64,000 nt of DNA, taken from Candidatus Bathyarchaeota archaeon. Lineage in GTDB: Archaea; Thermoproteota; Bathyarchaeia; TCS64. Made by a program: the position numbers and the translations under genes. Numbering within the stretch: position 1 is the stretch's first letter; every line of letters begins with the position of its first letter. The notes under the pieces are model-generated. The model was not told where the DNA came from and did no database searches. It worked only from the letters and a program-made list of their open reading frames with translations. Location of the stretch: contig JAOZHO010000051.1 in assembly GCA_026014875.1 (NCBI GenBank), forward strand, positions 62,001-126,000. The letters run 5' to 3'. Below are positions 31,628-41,028 of this stretch, in pieces.

Positions 31628-32110
31628 ATGGCCCTGATGGATAAGCGACTTCACCTCGTGAGCGTCGGGGGGACTTTCGACGTCTTCCACAAGGGGCACT
31701 CCCTGCTTCTGGAGGAGGCCTTCAAGGTCGGGGATCGAGTCATCATCGGCCTCACCACAGACGAGTTCGCCGGGAATCTCTACAAATCCCACAGGATCGA
31801 CTGCTACGCCAAGCGCGAGAAGGATCTCATCAGATTCCTCGCGGAGAGAGGGCTCGAGAAGAGAGCGGAGTTTTTCCCCCTCAACGATCCCTTCGGGCCC
31901 ACCATCGAGAGCGACGAGATGGAGGGGATCGTCGTGAGCGAGGAGACCGAGTCCGGGGCCTTGGAGATCAACAGGCGCAGGGTCGAGCTGGGGAAGAGGC
32001 CCCTCCTCATAGTGGTGTTCAAGATGATCCTGGCCCAGGACGGGAAACCCATATCGTCCACGCGGATTCGCAGGCAAGAGGTCGACCGTTTCGGCAGGCT
32101 CATCGGTTAG
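31628..32110 (+). CDS. coaD: Phosphopantetheine adenylyltransferase, archaeal type
   Basis: 160 residues. It makes dephospho-CoA from 4'-phosphopantetheine and ATP. VGGTFDVFHKGHSLLLEEAF holds the nucleotidyltransferase HxGH motif (H21-H24), and KPISSTRIRRQEV the ISSTR motif. The sequence is of the archaeal/eukaryotic PPAT type. ATG 31637 is an alternative start. No dephospho-CoA kinase gene is adjacent; the M20 peptidase follows after 12 bases. Confidence 0.93.
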   Translation: MALMDKRLHLVSVGGTFDVFHKGHSLLLEEAFKVGDRVIIGLTTDEFAGNLYKSHRIDCYAKREKDLIRFLAERGLEKRAEFFPLNDPFGPTIESDEMEGIVVSEETESGALEINRRRVELGKRPLLIVVFKMILAQDGKPISSTRIRRQEVDRFGRLIG

Positions 32111-32122
32111 AGGGTATTCATC

Positions 32123-33292
32123 ATGGATCAGCTTGTAGATTATCTTGCGAGTGTTGAAATAAGAGAACCAGAGATCGTAGCTTTCCTCAAACAGCTAATA
32201 AAAACGCCCAGCCTCTCAGGAGAGGAGGGGGAAATAGCCGGGATCGTGTCCGACAAGCTGAGGGAGCTGGGATACGGCGTCGACGTGGACGGAATGGGCA
32301 ACGTCATCGCCCAACGGGGGAAGGGTCGAGGGAAGACCATTCTCTTCGACGGGCACCTGGATCACGTCCAACCCGGGGCACTGGAGGCCTGGAGCCATGG
32401 CCCCTATGATGCTGAGGTCGTGGACGGGGTCCTCTTCGGGAGGGCCACGGTCGATATGAAGGGTGCCCTCGCGGCGATGATTTACGGGTGCGCCGCACCG
32501 GATGTGGATGGAACGGTGATCATGACATTCGTGGTCCACGAGGAGACCAACGAGGGAGTGGCCACCAAGAAGATCATCGAGGATAAGGGGCTCAGCATCG
32601 ACGCGTGCGTCCTCGGGGAGCCCACCGACCTCCAGCTCAGCGTCGGCCAGAGGGGGCGCTGCGTCTTCAAGATCACCACCAAGGGGGCCACCAGCCACGC
32701 CAGCATGCCCGAGCTCGGGGTCAACGCCCTCTACCTCATGACCCCCATCATCGAAAGGATCAAGGACGAGAACCAGAATCTTCCCACCCACCCCTTTCTC
32801 GGCCAGGGCTCCATGGCCGTCACCACCCTGAGATGCCTCCCCGGCACGGGTCCCATCGTCCCCGACCACTGCGAGATCGAAGTGGATCGCAGGCTCGTCC
32901 CCCAGGAGACCCTGGAGGGGGTTCTCGAGGAGATGCGGGGCCTCGCCCCCGGGGCCCAGGTGGAGCTCCTCGTGGACGAGCTGAAATGCTACACCGGGTA
33001 CACGGCGAAAGCCGATCAGTACTTCCCCGGGTGGATCATCGATGAGGATCACTGGGCCGTCCAGGAGAGCCTGGAAGCCCTCACGGATGGGATGAGTAGG
33101 AAGCCCGACATTATAGGCTGGCGATTCAGCACGGACGGCATCGCCACGGCCGGCCAGCTCGGCATCCCCACGGTCGGATTCGGCCCCGGAGACCCCGCTC
33201 TGGCCCATCAGCCCAACGAATATATCCGCCTGGATGATGTGGTGGCTGCGGCGAAGGGTTACTGCGCCCTCGCTTATCGCCTCGCCTCGTGA
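32123..33292 (+). CDS. M20 family metallohydrolase (ArgE/DapE/YgeY-like)
   Basis: 389 residues. Di-zinc ligands: H78 with D80 (LFDGHLDHVQPG), D111 (RATVDMKGALA), the catalytic Glu pair E140/E141 (VVHEETNEG), and the last His in GDPALAHQPNEYI. The dimerisation lid is the inserted segment about 175-290. Members remove acyl or amide groups from amino acids or cut small peptides, and YgeY relatives sit in purine/amino-acid catabolic operons. Co-transcribed with coaD (12-base gap). Its stop almost touches the stop of the convergent PLP lyase gene. Confidence 0.9.
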   Translation: MDQLVDYLASVEIREPEIVAFLKQLIKTPSLSGEEGEIAGIVSDKLRELGYGVDVDGMGNVIAQRGKGRGKTILFDGHLDHVQPGALEAWSHGPYDAEVVDGVLFGRATVDMKGALAAMIYGCAAPDVDGTVIMTFVVHEETNEGVATKKIIEDKGLSIDACVLGEPTDLQLSVGQRGRCVFKITTKGATSHASMPELGVNALYLMTPIIERIKDENQNLPTHPFLGQGSMAVTTLRCLPGTGPIVPDHCEIEVDRRLVPQETLEGVLEEMRGLAPGAQVELLVDELKCYTGYTAKADQYFPGWIIDEDHWAVQESLEALTDGMSRKPDIIGWRFSTDGIATAGQLGIPTVGFGPGDPALAHQPNEYIRLDDVVAAAKGYCALAYRLAS

Positions 33293-33293
33293 T

Positions 33294-34391
33294 CTACTGG
33301 CTTCTGCCCCTTGCGGTTATCTCCCAGACTGCCTCCAGATGGTCGTCTCTGAGGCAGTGAAACTGGTCGTAGAGGTTGACGTTGGTACAGCAGTGGGAGA
33401 CGATGAACTCTATCTTATCCCCCAACCTGAGCCCCGAGCCCTCCTCGACACTCAGCCTCCCGTGCTCCTCCGAGGACGCCTCGTAGATGATCCCCTCGAG
33501 GCCCTTCGCCAGGGGCATGGGCCTGCTGGGCTCGAACGTGATGGTTTTGCGGCCGGCGTCGCATATCGCGATTCCCGGGCGGGGGAGGCTCGTGATGGTG
33601 GAGAGGACTGTGAGGGAGGGGTCGTACTTCTCGAGGCCCTCGACCCTGCTGTATGTGGTGTCCATGAAGATGTAGGAGCCCGCCTCTACCTCGGTCACCC
33701 CGGGGTACTCTGCGGTGATCATGTGGGTGCCGGTGCCCCCGGCGCTCACGATCTCGGTGCTGAACCCTTTGTCGTCCAGGAGGTCCCGGGTGGAGACCAG
33801 CTTGGCCATGGCCTCGGTCGCCTTCTCTCGGCGCTCCTCGAGGTCGATGATGTTCTGGCAGAACCCCTCGTACCCCATCAGCCCTCGCATGTTGAGGCTG
33901 GGGTGGTTGGCGATCTCCCGGGCGAGCTCCAGGGTGGGATCCCCGGGGGCTGTTCCGCACCTGTTGTTTCCCACGTCCACCTCGATGATGACGTTGAGCC
34001 TCACACCTTTCGACTTCGCCGCTTCGGCGAGATGCCTGACGTTCCCGCTGTCCTCCACGGCGACGATTATGTCGCTGTGCTTCGCGAGGTTGACGAGGCG
34101 GGTGACCTTGGGTTCCCCCACCACCTGGTTGGCGATGAGTATGTCCCTGATGCCCGCTGACGCCATCGCCTCGGCCTCCCCGAGTTTGGCGCAGGTGATG
34201 CCGATGGCACCAGCTTTTAGCTGCTTGTGGGCGATGATGGGGGTCTTGTGGGTCTTCTCGTGGGGTCTCAGCTCGGCGGGGACTCCCCGGATGTACTCTG
34301 CCATCGTCTCGATGTTCCTTTCCAAGGCGTCGAGGTCCAGCAGGAGGGCGGGGGTGTCCAACTCGTTAATGTGGGCGTCTAATCTGACCAT
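33294..34391 (-). CDS. DSD1-family PLP enzyme (D-serine dehydratase/D-threonine aldolase-like)
   Basis: 365 residues, fold type III PLP enzyme. The PLP lysine is K46 in LRPHEKTHKTPII. A metal-binding His-x-Cys, VSHCCTNVNLYD (H333, C335), is that of eukaryotic-type D-serine dehydratase and D-threonine aldolase. Other barrel motifs are IIEVDVGNNRCG and SAGGTGTH. Such enzymes break down D-serine or D-threonine/3-hydroxy D-amino acids. Alanine racemase activity is unlikely because the metal site is present. It stands alone, convergent with the M20 gene. Confidence 0.9.
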   Translation of the reverse strand: MVRLDAHINELDTPALLLDLDALERNIETMAEYIRGVPAELRPHEKTHKTPIIAHKQLKAGAIGITCAKLGEAEAMASAGIRDILIANQVVGEPKVTRLVNLAKHSDIIVAVEDSGNVRHLAEAAKSKGVRLNVIIEVDVGNNRCGTAPGDPTLELAREIANHPSLNMRGLMGYEGFCQNIIDLEERREKATEAMAKLVSTRDLLDDKGFSTEIVSAGGTGTHMITAEYPGVTEVEAGSYIFMDTTYSRVEGLEKYDPSLTVLSTITSLPRPGIAICDAGRKTITFEPSRPMPLAKGLEGIIYEASSEEHGRLSVEEGSGLRLGDKIEFIVSHCCTNVNLYDQFHCLRDDHLEAVWEITARGRSQ

Positions 34392-34445
34392 GGTTCATCT
34401 GGTACAGGCTGGGTGTTTCAGTTTAAATGCTTCACGAGCCGTCTC

Positions 34446-34760
34446 TCACTGCACCCAGCTGTGGCCGCACTCGACGCAGGTGTACCTCTCCAACGACCTG
34501 TCCTGCTTGACCCCGGCGTGCTCCCCCTGGGTGGCCCGGACCGTTCTGTGGGCTTCCTTGGAGTCGCAGAGGGGGCAATTCCGGCTCACGACGGGGCTCG
34601 TCGACTTGGAGCTGTCCATCTCGTAGACTGGTTCAGCCCGGGGCCTCTTCTCTCTCCTGATCTCTAAGGTGTTGGCATCCACTTCGGCTCCGCATTTGGG
34701 GCAGAGGTATCCCTGCGGGGTCGTCTCCATGAATGAGTCGCAGCTGTCGCAGAACCTCAT
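34446..34760 (-). CDS. Transcription factor S-like zinc-ribbon protein lacking the acidic tip
   Basis: 104 residues with two zinc ribbons as in archaeal TFS and RPB9/TFIIS: N-terminal CDSCDSFMETTPQGYLCPKCG (residues 4-24) and C-terminal CPLCDSKEAHRTV ... YTCVECGHSWVQ. In cleavage-active TFS the hairpin between the last two Cys pairs carries QxRxxDE. Here it reads ATQGEHAGVKQDRSLE, several residues longer and with no Asp-Glu pair at the tip. It therefore may bind RNA polymerase without stimulating cleavage, like inhibitory TFS4 of Sulfolobus. Its start is 54 bases from the end of the divergent neighbour. Confidence 0.82.
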   Translation of the reverse strand: MRFCDSCDSFMETTPQGYLCPKCGAEVDANTLEIRREKRPRAEPVYEMDSSKSTSPVVSRNCPLCDSKEAHRTVRATQGEHAGVKQDRSLERYTCVECGHSWVQ

Positions 34761-35004
34761 CTAGTCTCGGACTCCGGGAGATGTCAATTAGTAGAAGGGG
34801 ATAACGGATAAGTCTTCGTCTGTCCCGTTTCCTACCCTTTTTCGCTGGATTCCGTCAATCTGCCTTTCCTTTCTCCTGCTTCTCCTAGAACTCATTCGAT
34901 TTACGTAACCTCTCCTCTGCACGGGCGGTTTTATTGACGTAGGGATTCTTGAAAGGGCTCTTTCTTGAAGCATCGGTTCTCTCAAGCTGGATCAGGGGAA
35001 GGAT
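34761..35004. other. Spacer after the surface protein gene
   Basis: No convincing gene. T/C-rich runs near 34805-34870 could terminate transcription of the minus-strand surface-protein gene upstream. Confidence 0.35.
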
Positions 35005-37002
35005 TCAGATAATGTAGCGTTCCATGACTGCCTTTGTCGTGACTAGTGTTGTCAGGCATATCGTTACGATTACGAAAGCTTCGCTGGCTGCCATCATTAA
35101 GAGCGGAGACTGCTGCGTCTCCGCCAAGGCTATCGCCGCAATATTTCCCGCCCAGATCAGGCCCATTAAGCGGACTGTCTTCGTGGATAGCCTGAACTTT
35201 TTTAGGAAACCGAGCAACAAGACCCACGGCAATACATATACAACGGCTATGAGCGAACTCGCCACTAGGCCGGCCATCACTACTCCCAACTCTGGGCTGA
35301 AGCTGAAGAGAGAGAAAACCAGAGAACTTGAGCGCAGTATGCCTATTAGCGGGTAGAGGACTATCTTCATCACTTGTCTCAATACCCCGTTATCCGAAAT
35401 GGTTGACGCGACGCCGGGGCTGAAGGAATAGTAGAACCCGTTGAAGGCCGTCATGAAACTACTGCCTGCAAAGGTGCTGAGCACGGTGTTGTCCCTGAAT
35501 TCCCTCAAGAACTGTACCTGTGGGCTTAACTCTGACCCATAGGTTGCTGTAGCTATGAAGCACCCCGATTTCTTCACAGTGAAAGAAGTGGACGAGCTGG
35601 ATGTCCCTTCGTGTGCAGCGTCTCCATCCCATGAGGCGGATACGCTCCATGAGCCGGTTGTGTCAGGTTTGTAGTTATCGCTAAATGAGCCACCCGAACC
35701 AGTCGTGGAAGTCTTGGTGAATGTCGTTGCATCAGGTTTCTTATAGGTATAAGTTACGGTTGCGCCGGAGACTGCGGGGCTAATGGAGCCTGAGACGGTG
35801 ACATAATCGCCTTCGTTGACCTCGGACGGGGAAACAGAACATGCGATGGTCGTTGAAATCTTGGTGACTGTTACCGGCACACCAACACTGGCTGCTCCGC
35901 TGTATGAACTGTCCCCATCCCATGAAGTCATGACCTGGTACGATCCGGGCGATGGAGGCGTCCACGAGTAAGAGAAACCGCCATCGAGACCACTTGTCAC
36001 TGTGGCCAATCTACTCCATGGCCCATCGCTCTTGTGGCTAATATCGACGGTGCTTCCGGAGCATGCTGGAACAATAGAGCCGGATAATGTGACTGAGCCT
36101 CCAATCGTGAGGCTAGAAGATGAGACAGAACAAGAGATACTCGTCGAAATTGGGGCTGCTTCCGCGATGATAAATTTTCTTGGTGAATTCCACTCCGTCA
36201 CAAGCCCATCGTCTCTCTCGCTTCGCACCCTCCAGTAATAGGCCCCTGGCGACAACTCGGGGGTAACATAAAAAATGTTCTCAGTTGTACCCGTGGCGAT
36301 TAGATTGCTGAAGCTAGAGGAAGTGGCAAGTTGGATTCTATAGGAATCAGCGAAGGTGACATTTTTTTGCTGTTCATCCGTACCACGATCGCTCCAGCTA
36401 AGTCGGGCGGTAGGAGAAACCGTGATGGGGGTCACCCCGTCTCCCACGGGCGCCCACCATCCAGGACCTGGACTCCCCCAAGAGAGAAGCCCCAAATATG
36501 TCTGGCTGTCGATCCACTCCAAGCTATCGTCATGAGTGTAGCACTCCCAATGGTTATTATCAATCCACGCAGCAGGCCATTTTAACACGTTAAAAAACCA
36601 GGCGTCTGACTCAGGACTCCAACTCTCGGGAAAGTAATAAACGACATCAACTTCCGCTACGACTCGCCAATAAAACGTGTCTGAAGGCCAGACACCATGG
36701 TACACCATCGTATCTCTCAAATATTCTTTAGATAATGTGTATTCGGTGACGTCAGTCCTGGGGTTAGGAGGCGCCATCCACCAATCCATGTTTTCGGAGT
36801 GTGCATAATTTACCCAATAATACCCATTGTCGTGGGGTACCGCACTCCATTCAAGGGTGATCGAATCAATCGTGACCACAGCGCCATTTGGAGGAGCATT
36901 TAATTGTGGCGGTGGAGGGGTCACTGCCGCACGCACGCTTGCTGTTCCTATAATAACTAAAGTTAGGGTGAAGACCAAAAGGCTTATTCTGACTCTTTTC
37001 AT
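35005..37002 (-). CDS. Large surface protein with Ig-like repeats and C-terminal CFI-box plus membrane helices
   Basis: 665 residues. A signal peptide (MKRVRISLLVFTLTLVIIGT...) precedes a fibronectin/Ig-like N-terminal half (ITLEWSAVPHDNGYYWVNY; ARLSWSDRG...). Two Ig-like repeats, SISCSVSSSSLTIGGSVTLS and TIACSVSPSEVNEGDYVTVS, follow at about 300-480. Then comes the CFI-box signature CFIATATYGSELSPQVQFLR EFRD at about 485, followed by helices of a C-terminal membrane domain (about 520-655, at least four). The CFI-box is known from sorted surface proteins; its role is unclear. AAAAAAAGGAGAT 7 bases before the ATG is a strong ribosome-binding site. Confidence 0.85.
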   Translation of the reverse strand: MKRVRISLLVFTLTLVIIGTASVRAAVTPPPPQLNAPPNGAVVTIDSITLEWSAVPHDNGYYWVNYAHSENMDWWMAPPNPRTDVTEYTLSKEYLRDTMVYHGVWPSDTFYWRVVAEVDVVYYFPESWSPESDAWFFNVLKWPAAWIDNNHWECYTHDDSLEWIDSQTYLGLLSWGSPGPGWWAPVGDGVTPITVSPTARLSWSDRGTDEQQKNVTFADSYRIQLATSSSFSNLIATGTTENIFYVTPELSPGAYYWRVRSERDDGLVTEWNSPRKFIIAEAAPISTSISCSVSSSSLTIGGSVTLSGSIVPACSGSTVDISHKSDGPWSRLATVTSGLDGGFSYSWTPPSPGSYQVMTSWDGDSSYSGAASVGVPVTVTKISTTIACSVSPSEVNEGDYVTVSGSISPAVSGATVTYTYKKPDATTFTKTSTTGSGGSFSDNYKPDTTGSWSVSASWDGDAAHEGTSSSSTSFTVKKSGCFIATATYGSELSPQVQFLREFRDNTVLSTFAGSSFMTAFNGFYYSFSPGVASTISDNGVLRQVMKIVLYPLIGILRSSSLVFSLFSFSPELGVVMAGLVASSLIAVVYVLPWVLLLGFLKKFRLSTKTVRLMGLIWAGNIAAIALAETQQSPLLMMAASEAFVIVTICLTTLVTTKAVMERYII

Positions 37003-37416
37003 GTTTGTTATCTCCTTTTTTTGCTCTCTCTAATTAGTTAAATCTCTAGGTCATTAACTGCGAGGATATAAATTAACCGCGTCTTGAGCTGTCCGTGTTT
37101 TATGCCCTTAGAAAGAAGGCCATAAATCGCGAAGATGCGGATTATACAGTAAGGATGATCCATGCAATGGTTAACATGGTAATCAAGAAATTAGTCTGAT
37201 AGACCTTCGCGCGCGACCTCTGAGTTGACAAAGAACCCTGAACTGCTTCTTGAACTCAATTCTACAGTAAATTGTAGACATTATCCCGTCGACGAGGAAG
37301 ATGGAAGTAATCTCTCCCTTCCAGCCATAGTCTTCCTCGCTGTGTGATCGTCACTGAAATAAGGCCCTCATCAAATCTCGCGAGAGCAGCCTCCATTCTT
37401 AAGGAAACTCATGGTT
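37003..37416. other. AT-rich gene-free spacer, 414 bases
   Basis: Holds the ribosome-binding site and AT-rich promoter of the minus-strand surface protein near 37010-37080 (TATAAATTAA at 37068). No other credible gene or repeat is visible between 37090 and 37416. Confidence 0.45.
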
Positions 37417-38208
37417 TTAGGGGTGTGAGGTTTGTGAAACTGTCGCATCTCGTAGTGAACTCTGGAAGATCTGCATCGATGCGCGCCGACTTCGTATAGC
37501 CCGTCCATGAGTTTTTCCATGCCCCCTCCCCTCAACGTAGCCCATGGCCTTGATGTACTCCGGGAGGTCCCTCACGCTCCCGATTATCCCGTGGGGCCTG
37601 GCCTTGAGGAGCCTCTCCCTCGTCTGGGTCCCCGTGAGCACCCCGAGGGTGACCGCGCCCGCGTTCAGCCCCTCCTCTATCCCCTTCGCCGTGTCGTCAA
37701 CCTTCATCACCCTCGAGGGGTCCTCGACGCCCAGCCTGCCCATCAGGGCGTGGATCATGGCCGGATCGGGCCTGCTCGTTCTCACCTCCTCGGAGCACGT
37801 CCACGCGTCTATCAGCCCCTCCCTCTCCCAGCCGAGGTGCCCCAGGATCCCCTCCGCGACTTCCCGGGGAAACCCCGTGTTCAGGGCGACCCCGATCCCG
37901 TGACCCCGCAGGAAGCGGAAAACCCCGCCTGTGCCCCGTACCTCCCCTACTCTATCTGCGTTGTCCAAGAGCACCCCGTTGAAATACGCGTAGATCTCCT
38001 CCGCGCTCTCCCCTCCCAGCTCCCGGATCACGGTCCACTTGTCCCTCCCCCGCTGCTCGTTGAGCACCTCCATGGGGACCGTCACCCCGTGCCTCCGGAA
38101 GGCGTCGTCGTAGCTCTTCAGGACCAAGGGGACGCCGTCGACGACGTCGTCGACCGTGGTCCCCGCCATGTCGAAGACCACCAGATTCAACCTCTCTGCC
38201 CGGGCCAT
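37417..38208 (-). CDS. HAD-superfamily hydrolase, phosphonatase-like
   Basis: 263 residues. HAD motif I is FDMAGTTVDD (D13 nucleophile, D... +4 replaced as 'MAGTT'), motif II Thr/Ser in ALNTGFPREV, and motif IV in VMKVDDTAKGIEEGL. The 'DMAGTT' form is shared with phosphonoacetaldehyde-hydrolase-like enzymes, although the phosphonatase Lys is not evident. The SRPDPAMIH segment carries Arg where the family often has Lys. Substrate unknown. The last 30 residues are basic and atypical and might come from a late stop. Divergent from the next HAD gene. Confidence 0.82.
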   Translation of the reverse strand: MARAERLNLVVFDMAGTTVDDVVDGVPLVLKSYDDAFRRHGVTVPMEVLNEQRGRDKWTVIRELGGESAEEIYAYFNGVLLDNADRVGEVRGTGGVFRFLRGHGIGVALNTGFPREVAEGILGHLGWEREGLIDAWTCSEEVRTSRPDPAMIHALMGRLGVEDPSRVMKVDDTAKGIEEGLNAGAVTLGVLTGTQTRERLLKARPHGIIGSVRDLPEYIKAMGYVEGRGHGKTHGRAIRSRRASMQIFQSSLRDATVSQTSHP

Positions 38209-38320
38209 GGGTAAACAATGATTCCCATTTGTTTAAATTGGTGCCCCGCGTGCGAGCCATTTTAAGGCTTATTGAGGAGCGTATTAGTTCAAGAGCCACG
38301 TCAGGCGTGATGATGAAGGA

Positions 38321-39061
38321 ATGAAAAAATTAATAGTCGATGACGAATCGGTGCCCTGCCAGTTCGTGCTCTTCGACCTCGACGGCACCATCCTCGACGA
38401 CACGGTGAGATACAGGACCATGGCTAGAGCCAGATTCGAGGTGATTAGAGACGCAGCGGGTCTCGAGGCCGCGGAGAGGTGGGCAGAGCTATCCGGGGTG
38501 GACACCGAAGACTATAGCGTCGACCTGATGGGGCCCCTCGCGAAGGCGCCCCGCAAGGAGGACATAACGGTGGGGGCTGCAGCCCTCTGGCCCCGGGGCT
38601 ACAGGTGGTACGAGGCGATGGAGGCGGCCCGGGAGCTCTACGAGGAGGCCGACAGGCTCCAGGAGACCCGGTACGTCCCGATACTATTCGAGGGGGTGGC
38701 CGAGGCCCTGATGGCCCTGAAGGGAGCCGGGTTGAGGCTGGGCATCGCAACCAACGGAAGCGGCGTCGCTGCGAGGGGGCTCATGGCCGTCCACGGGCTA
38801 GAGGGGCTATTCGAGGTCTACGTGGGAGCCGACATGGTGGAGGAGGGGAAGCCCGACCCCGCGATGATACATCTCTCCTGCGAGATGGCGGGGATCCCGC
38901 CGGCCGAGACGGTCTACGTCGGGGACGCCCCCGCGGACATGATGGCGGGGAGGTCGGCCGGGTGCGGGGCCGTGATAGCCGTGAATCATCTGGAGGACGA
39001 GGTGCTCACGAGGCTCGCGGACATCGTGACCGAGTCCGTGGCTAATCTCCGGGCATCCTGA
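38321..39061 (+). CDS. HAD-superfamily hydrolase (phosphoglycolate-phosphatase-like)
   Basis: 246 residues. Motif I FVLFDLDGTILDD (D19, D21), motif II LGIATNGSGVAARG, motif III Lys in EEGKPDPAMIH, motif IV VYVGDAPADMMAGR. A helical cap lies between motifs I and II. Classed with Gph/PGMB-type phosphatases; a small phosphorylated metabolite is the expected substrate. It is divergent from the phosphonatase-like gene, 112 bases away, and convergent with the MFS gene. Confidence 0.88.
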   Translation: MKKLIVDDESVPCQFVLFDLDGTILDDTVRYRTMARARFEVIRDAAGLEAAERWAELSGVDTEDYSVDLMGPLAKAPRKEDITVGAAALWPRGYRWYEAMEAARELYEEADRLQETRYVPILFEGVAEALMALKGAGLRLGIATNGSGVAARGLMAVHGLEGLFEVYVGADMVEEGKPDPAMIHLSCEMAGIPPAETVYVGDAPADMMAGRSAGCGAVIAVNHLEDEVLTRLADIVTESVANLRAS

Positions 39062-39086
39062 AGTCTTGGGGAGACCCTGGAGCCGT

Positions 39087-40262
39087 TCAGCCCTCTCCGG
39101 GCCCCTTCTTGTCTCCGATCACCCTGGTGATCACAAGGGATATGCCGAAGGTCACGAGGGCGAAGAGGGCCATGATCCAGAAGACCGCCTCAAGGCTGAA
39201 GTTGTCCGCGAGGTAGCCCGCTATGGTGGTGGAGACTGAGCCGAGCCCGAAGGCGAAGAAGAACATGACTCCGTAGGCCATCCCCATGAGGGCGCTGGGG
39301 GTGATGCTGCTCAGCAGGGTGGTCATGGTGGGCTGGTGCCCGAAGAAGAAGACCCCGTATATTAACAGGAACCCCACGACGCCGAAGGTCGAGGGGAACA
39401 GTAGGAGGCTGAGCATGCTCGCCACCATCCCAGCGGAGGACACGACGAGGAATCTCCTCGGGGTGTACCTGTCCGCGGCCCAGCCCCCGAAGAGCTGGCC
39501 GGGGGCCCCGAAGAAGAGGAGGGCGGAGGCGTAGAAGGCGGCGAGCTGCCCCGTGAACCCTCGCTCCAGCACCAGGAATGTGGGGAAGAAGAGCTCCACC
39601 CCCCTCTGGAAGAGGCCTATGATGATGTTGTAGAGGATGAGTATCCAGAACCCGGGGATCCTCAGGACCTCGATGAGGGGCGTCCTCTCAGCCCGGTGGG
39701 GCTCGTGGGCGGAGGGTATCCTCTGCATCAGGAGGCTCGTCGCGACGGAGACGGCCCCGAAGAATACGAAGGCGTAGCGCCAGTGGAATGTGACCCCGAT
39801 GAAGTAGGCGATGACCGGGGTGAACATCTGGCCCACGCTCCCCGAGGCCCCGTGGATACCCATGGATCGGGCGGTGTTCTCGGGGAAGAGCTTCGCGATG
39901 AGGGTGTTCGCCGTGGGGTGGTAGAGGCTCGCGGCGAGGGCCACCACCCAGAGCCCCGCGGTGAAGGAGTTGAGCCCCCCGGGGAGCAGGAAGATGGCCG
40001 TGGCGGCCCCGGCGAGCCCGATGCTGACGCTCGCGACTCTGACGTGGCCGATGCGGTCGGATAGGGGGCCCCCGATGAGGGCTCCCAGGCCGTAGAGGAA
40101 GAAGGCGACGGTGGAGACTGCCCCGATGGTCTGGAACGAGGCTCCGAGGTCTCGGGAGATGTCGTCCAGGAGGGGCGGGAGCACCAGGAACAGGGAGTGA
40201 TTCAGGGAGTGGGCCAATCCCAGGAGTAGAAGCGCACCGTTCCCCCTTTTCATAGCAGTCAA
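39087..40262 (-). CDS. Major facilitator superfamily transporter
   Basis: 391 residues, 12 hydrophobic helices. Motif A in loop 2-3, GGPLSDRIGHVRVA (near residue 64), and GWAADRYTPRRFLV (near 259) are present. GASGSVGQMFTPVIAY marks the fifth helix, and the overall pattern resembles fosmidomycin/sugar-acid-type exporters. Substrate unknown. The start is an ATG 108 bases from the divergent small gene's start. Confidence 0.88.
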   Translation of the reverse strand: MTAMKRGNGALLLLGLAHSLNHSLFLVLPPLLDDISRDLGASFQTIGAVSTVAFFLYGLGALIGGPLSDRIGHVRVASVSIGLAGAATAIFLLPGGLNSFTAGLWVVALAASLYHPTANTLIAKLFPENTARSMGIHGASGSVGQMFTPVIAYFIGVTFHWRYAFVFFGAVSVATSLLMQRIPSAHEPHRAERTPLIEVLRIPGFWILILYNIIIGLFQRGVELFFPTFLVLERGFTGQLAAFYASALLFFGAPGQLFGGWAADRYTPRRFLVVSSAGMVASMLSLLLFPSTFGVVGFLLIYGVFFFGHQPTMTTLLSSITPSALMGMAYGVMFFFAFGLGSVSTTIAGYLADNFSLEAVFWIMALFALVTFGISLVITRVIGDKKGPGEG

Positions 40263-40370
40263 CTCTCTGAGAGACCACCATAGTCCCAGATAAGGGTTGC
40301 AGTGGGGCCCGGGTCCACAATCTTCAAACGGAAGGGAGGGTTTAATACCGCAAGAGGGCAGGACGGGGGT

Positions 40371-40691
40371 ATGACCGAGGAGGTCCAGGAGTTCTTGGGG
40401 GCGGAGCTCCTACGCCACGCCAAGATCCATGGCTTCGCATTCCTACTGGAGGAGAGAGGCCTCCTCGACGAGTGCCGCGAGCGCTTCGGGCTCACCCGGT
40501 CCCAGGCCCTCTGGGAGATGACCCTCTTCATCCAGGAGAACGGGGGCCCCGAGGGGGACCTCGCCATCATCGAGAAGGAGGGGGGCCGATTCTTCCAGTG
40601 GAGGTTCGTGGAGTGGCCCTCCTGGCTGCCCAGATACATCCGTAAACCCAGATGGCACAGGGAAGATAAACGCCAGTTGATAGACTATTGA
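40371..40691 (+). CDS. Small protein of unknown function
   Basis: 106 residues from ATG 40371, directly preceded by GGACGGGGGT as ribosome-binding site. It is acidic-to-neutral and mostly helical (ELLRHAKIHGFAFLLEERGL), ending with an aromatic, basic segment (EWPSWLPRYIRKPRWHRED). No family recognised. In-frame extension upstream to 40302 lacks a ribosome-binding site and is basic, so I exclude it. Confidence 0.6.
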   Translation: MTEEVQEFLGAELLRHAKIHGFAFLLEERGLLDECRERFGLTRSQALWEMTLFIQENGGPEGDLAIIEKEGGRFFQWRFVEWPSWLPRYIRKPRWHREDKRQLIDY

Positions 40692-41028
40692 CAATCTGAG
40701 GCGCCCCCGGGATTAACGGGAAAACTCATCGATCTGCAAGTCGAGGAGCCTTGCAGCGGGAACCGTGCTCCACAGGACTCGAGGATTGAAAGGGAAGGGC
40801 CTGCTGAATATTATCGATCTATCTTCACCGAGAATCAACCCGTACTCCCTCGTTTTGAGCATCGGGATCGCCGGCCAGAAGCATGGATGCTTACGAAGAA
40901 CGCGCAATCACCAAGGGTCCAGAATCGGGATAAAGGGAAGGTCGATCAGATATGTGTTTCAGGAAAAGCCTAGGCGTCTGTGATAGGGGCCCGGAACCAT
41001 TTAACATTCTTCGGGGAAAACCGGTAAT
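40692..41028. other. Gene-free spacer, 337 bases
   Basis: No credible frame. CATTTAACATTC at about 40999-41010 is a TATA-like box for the membrane protein at 41029. Confidence 0.4.

Noticed and set aside
33234-34160. 308-codon plus-strand frame opposite the PLP enzyme
   Set aside because: Shadow of the DSD1-family gene; no motif.
34788-34985. 65-codon minus-strand frame after the surface-protein gene
   Set aside because: Arg/Ser-rich, no ribosome-binding site, no known family; likely non-coding.
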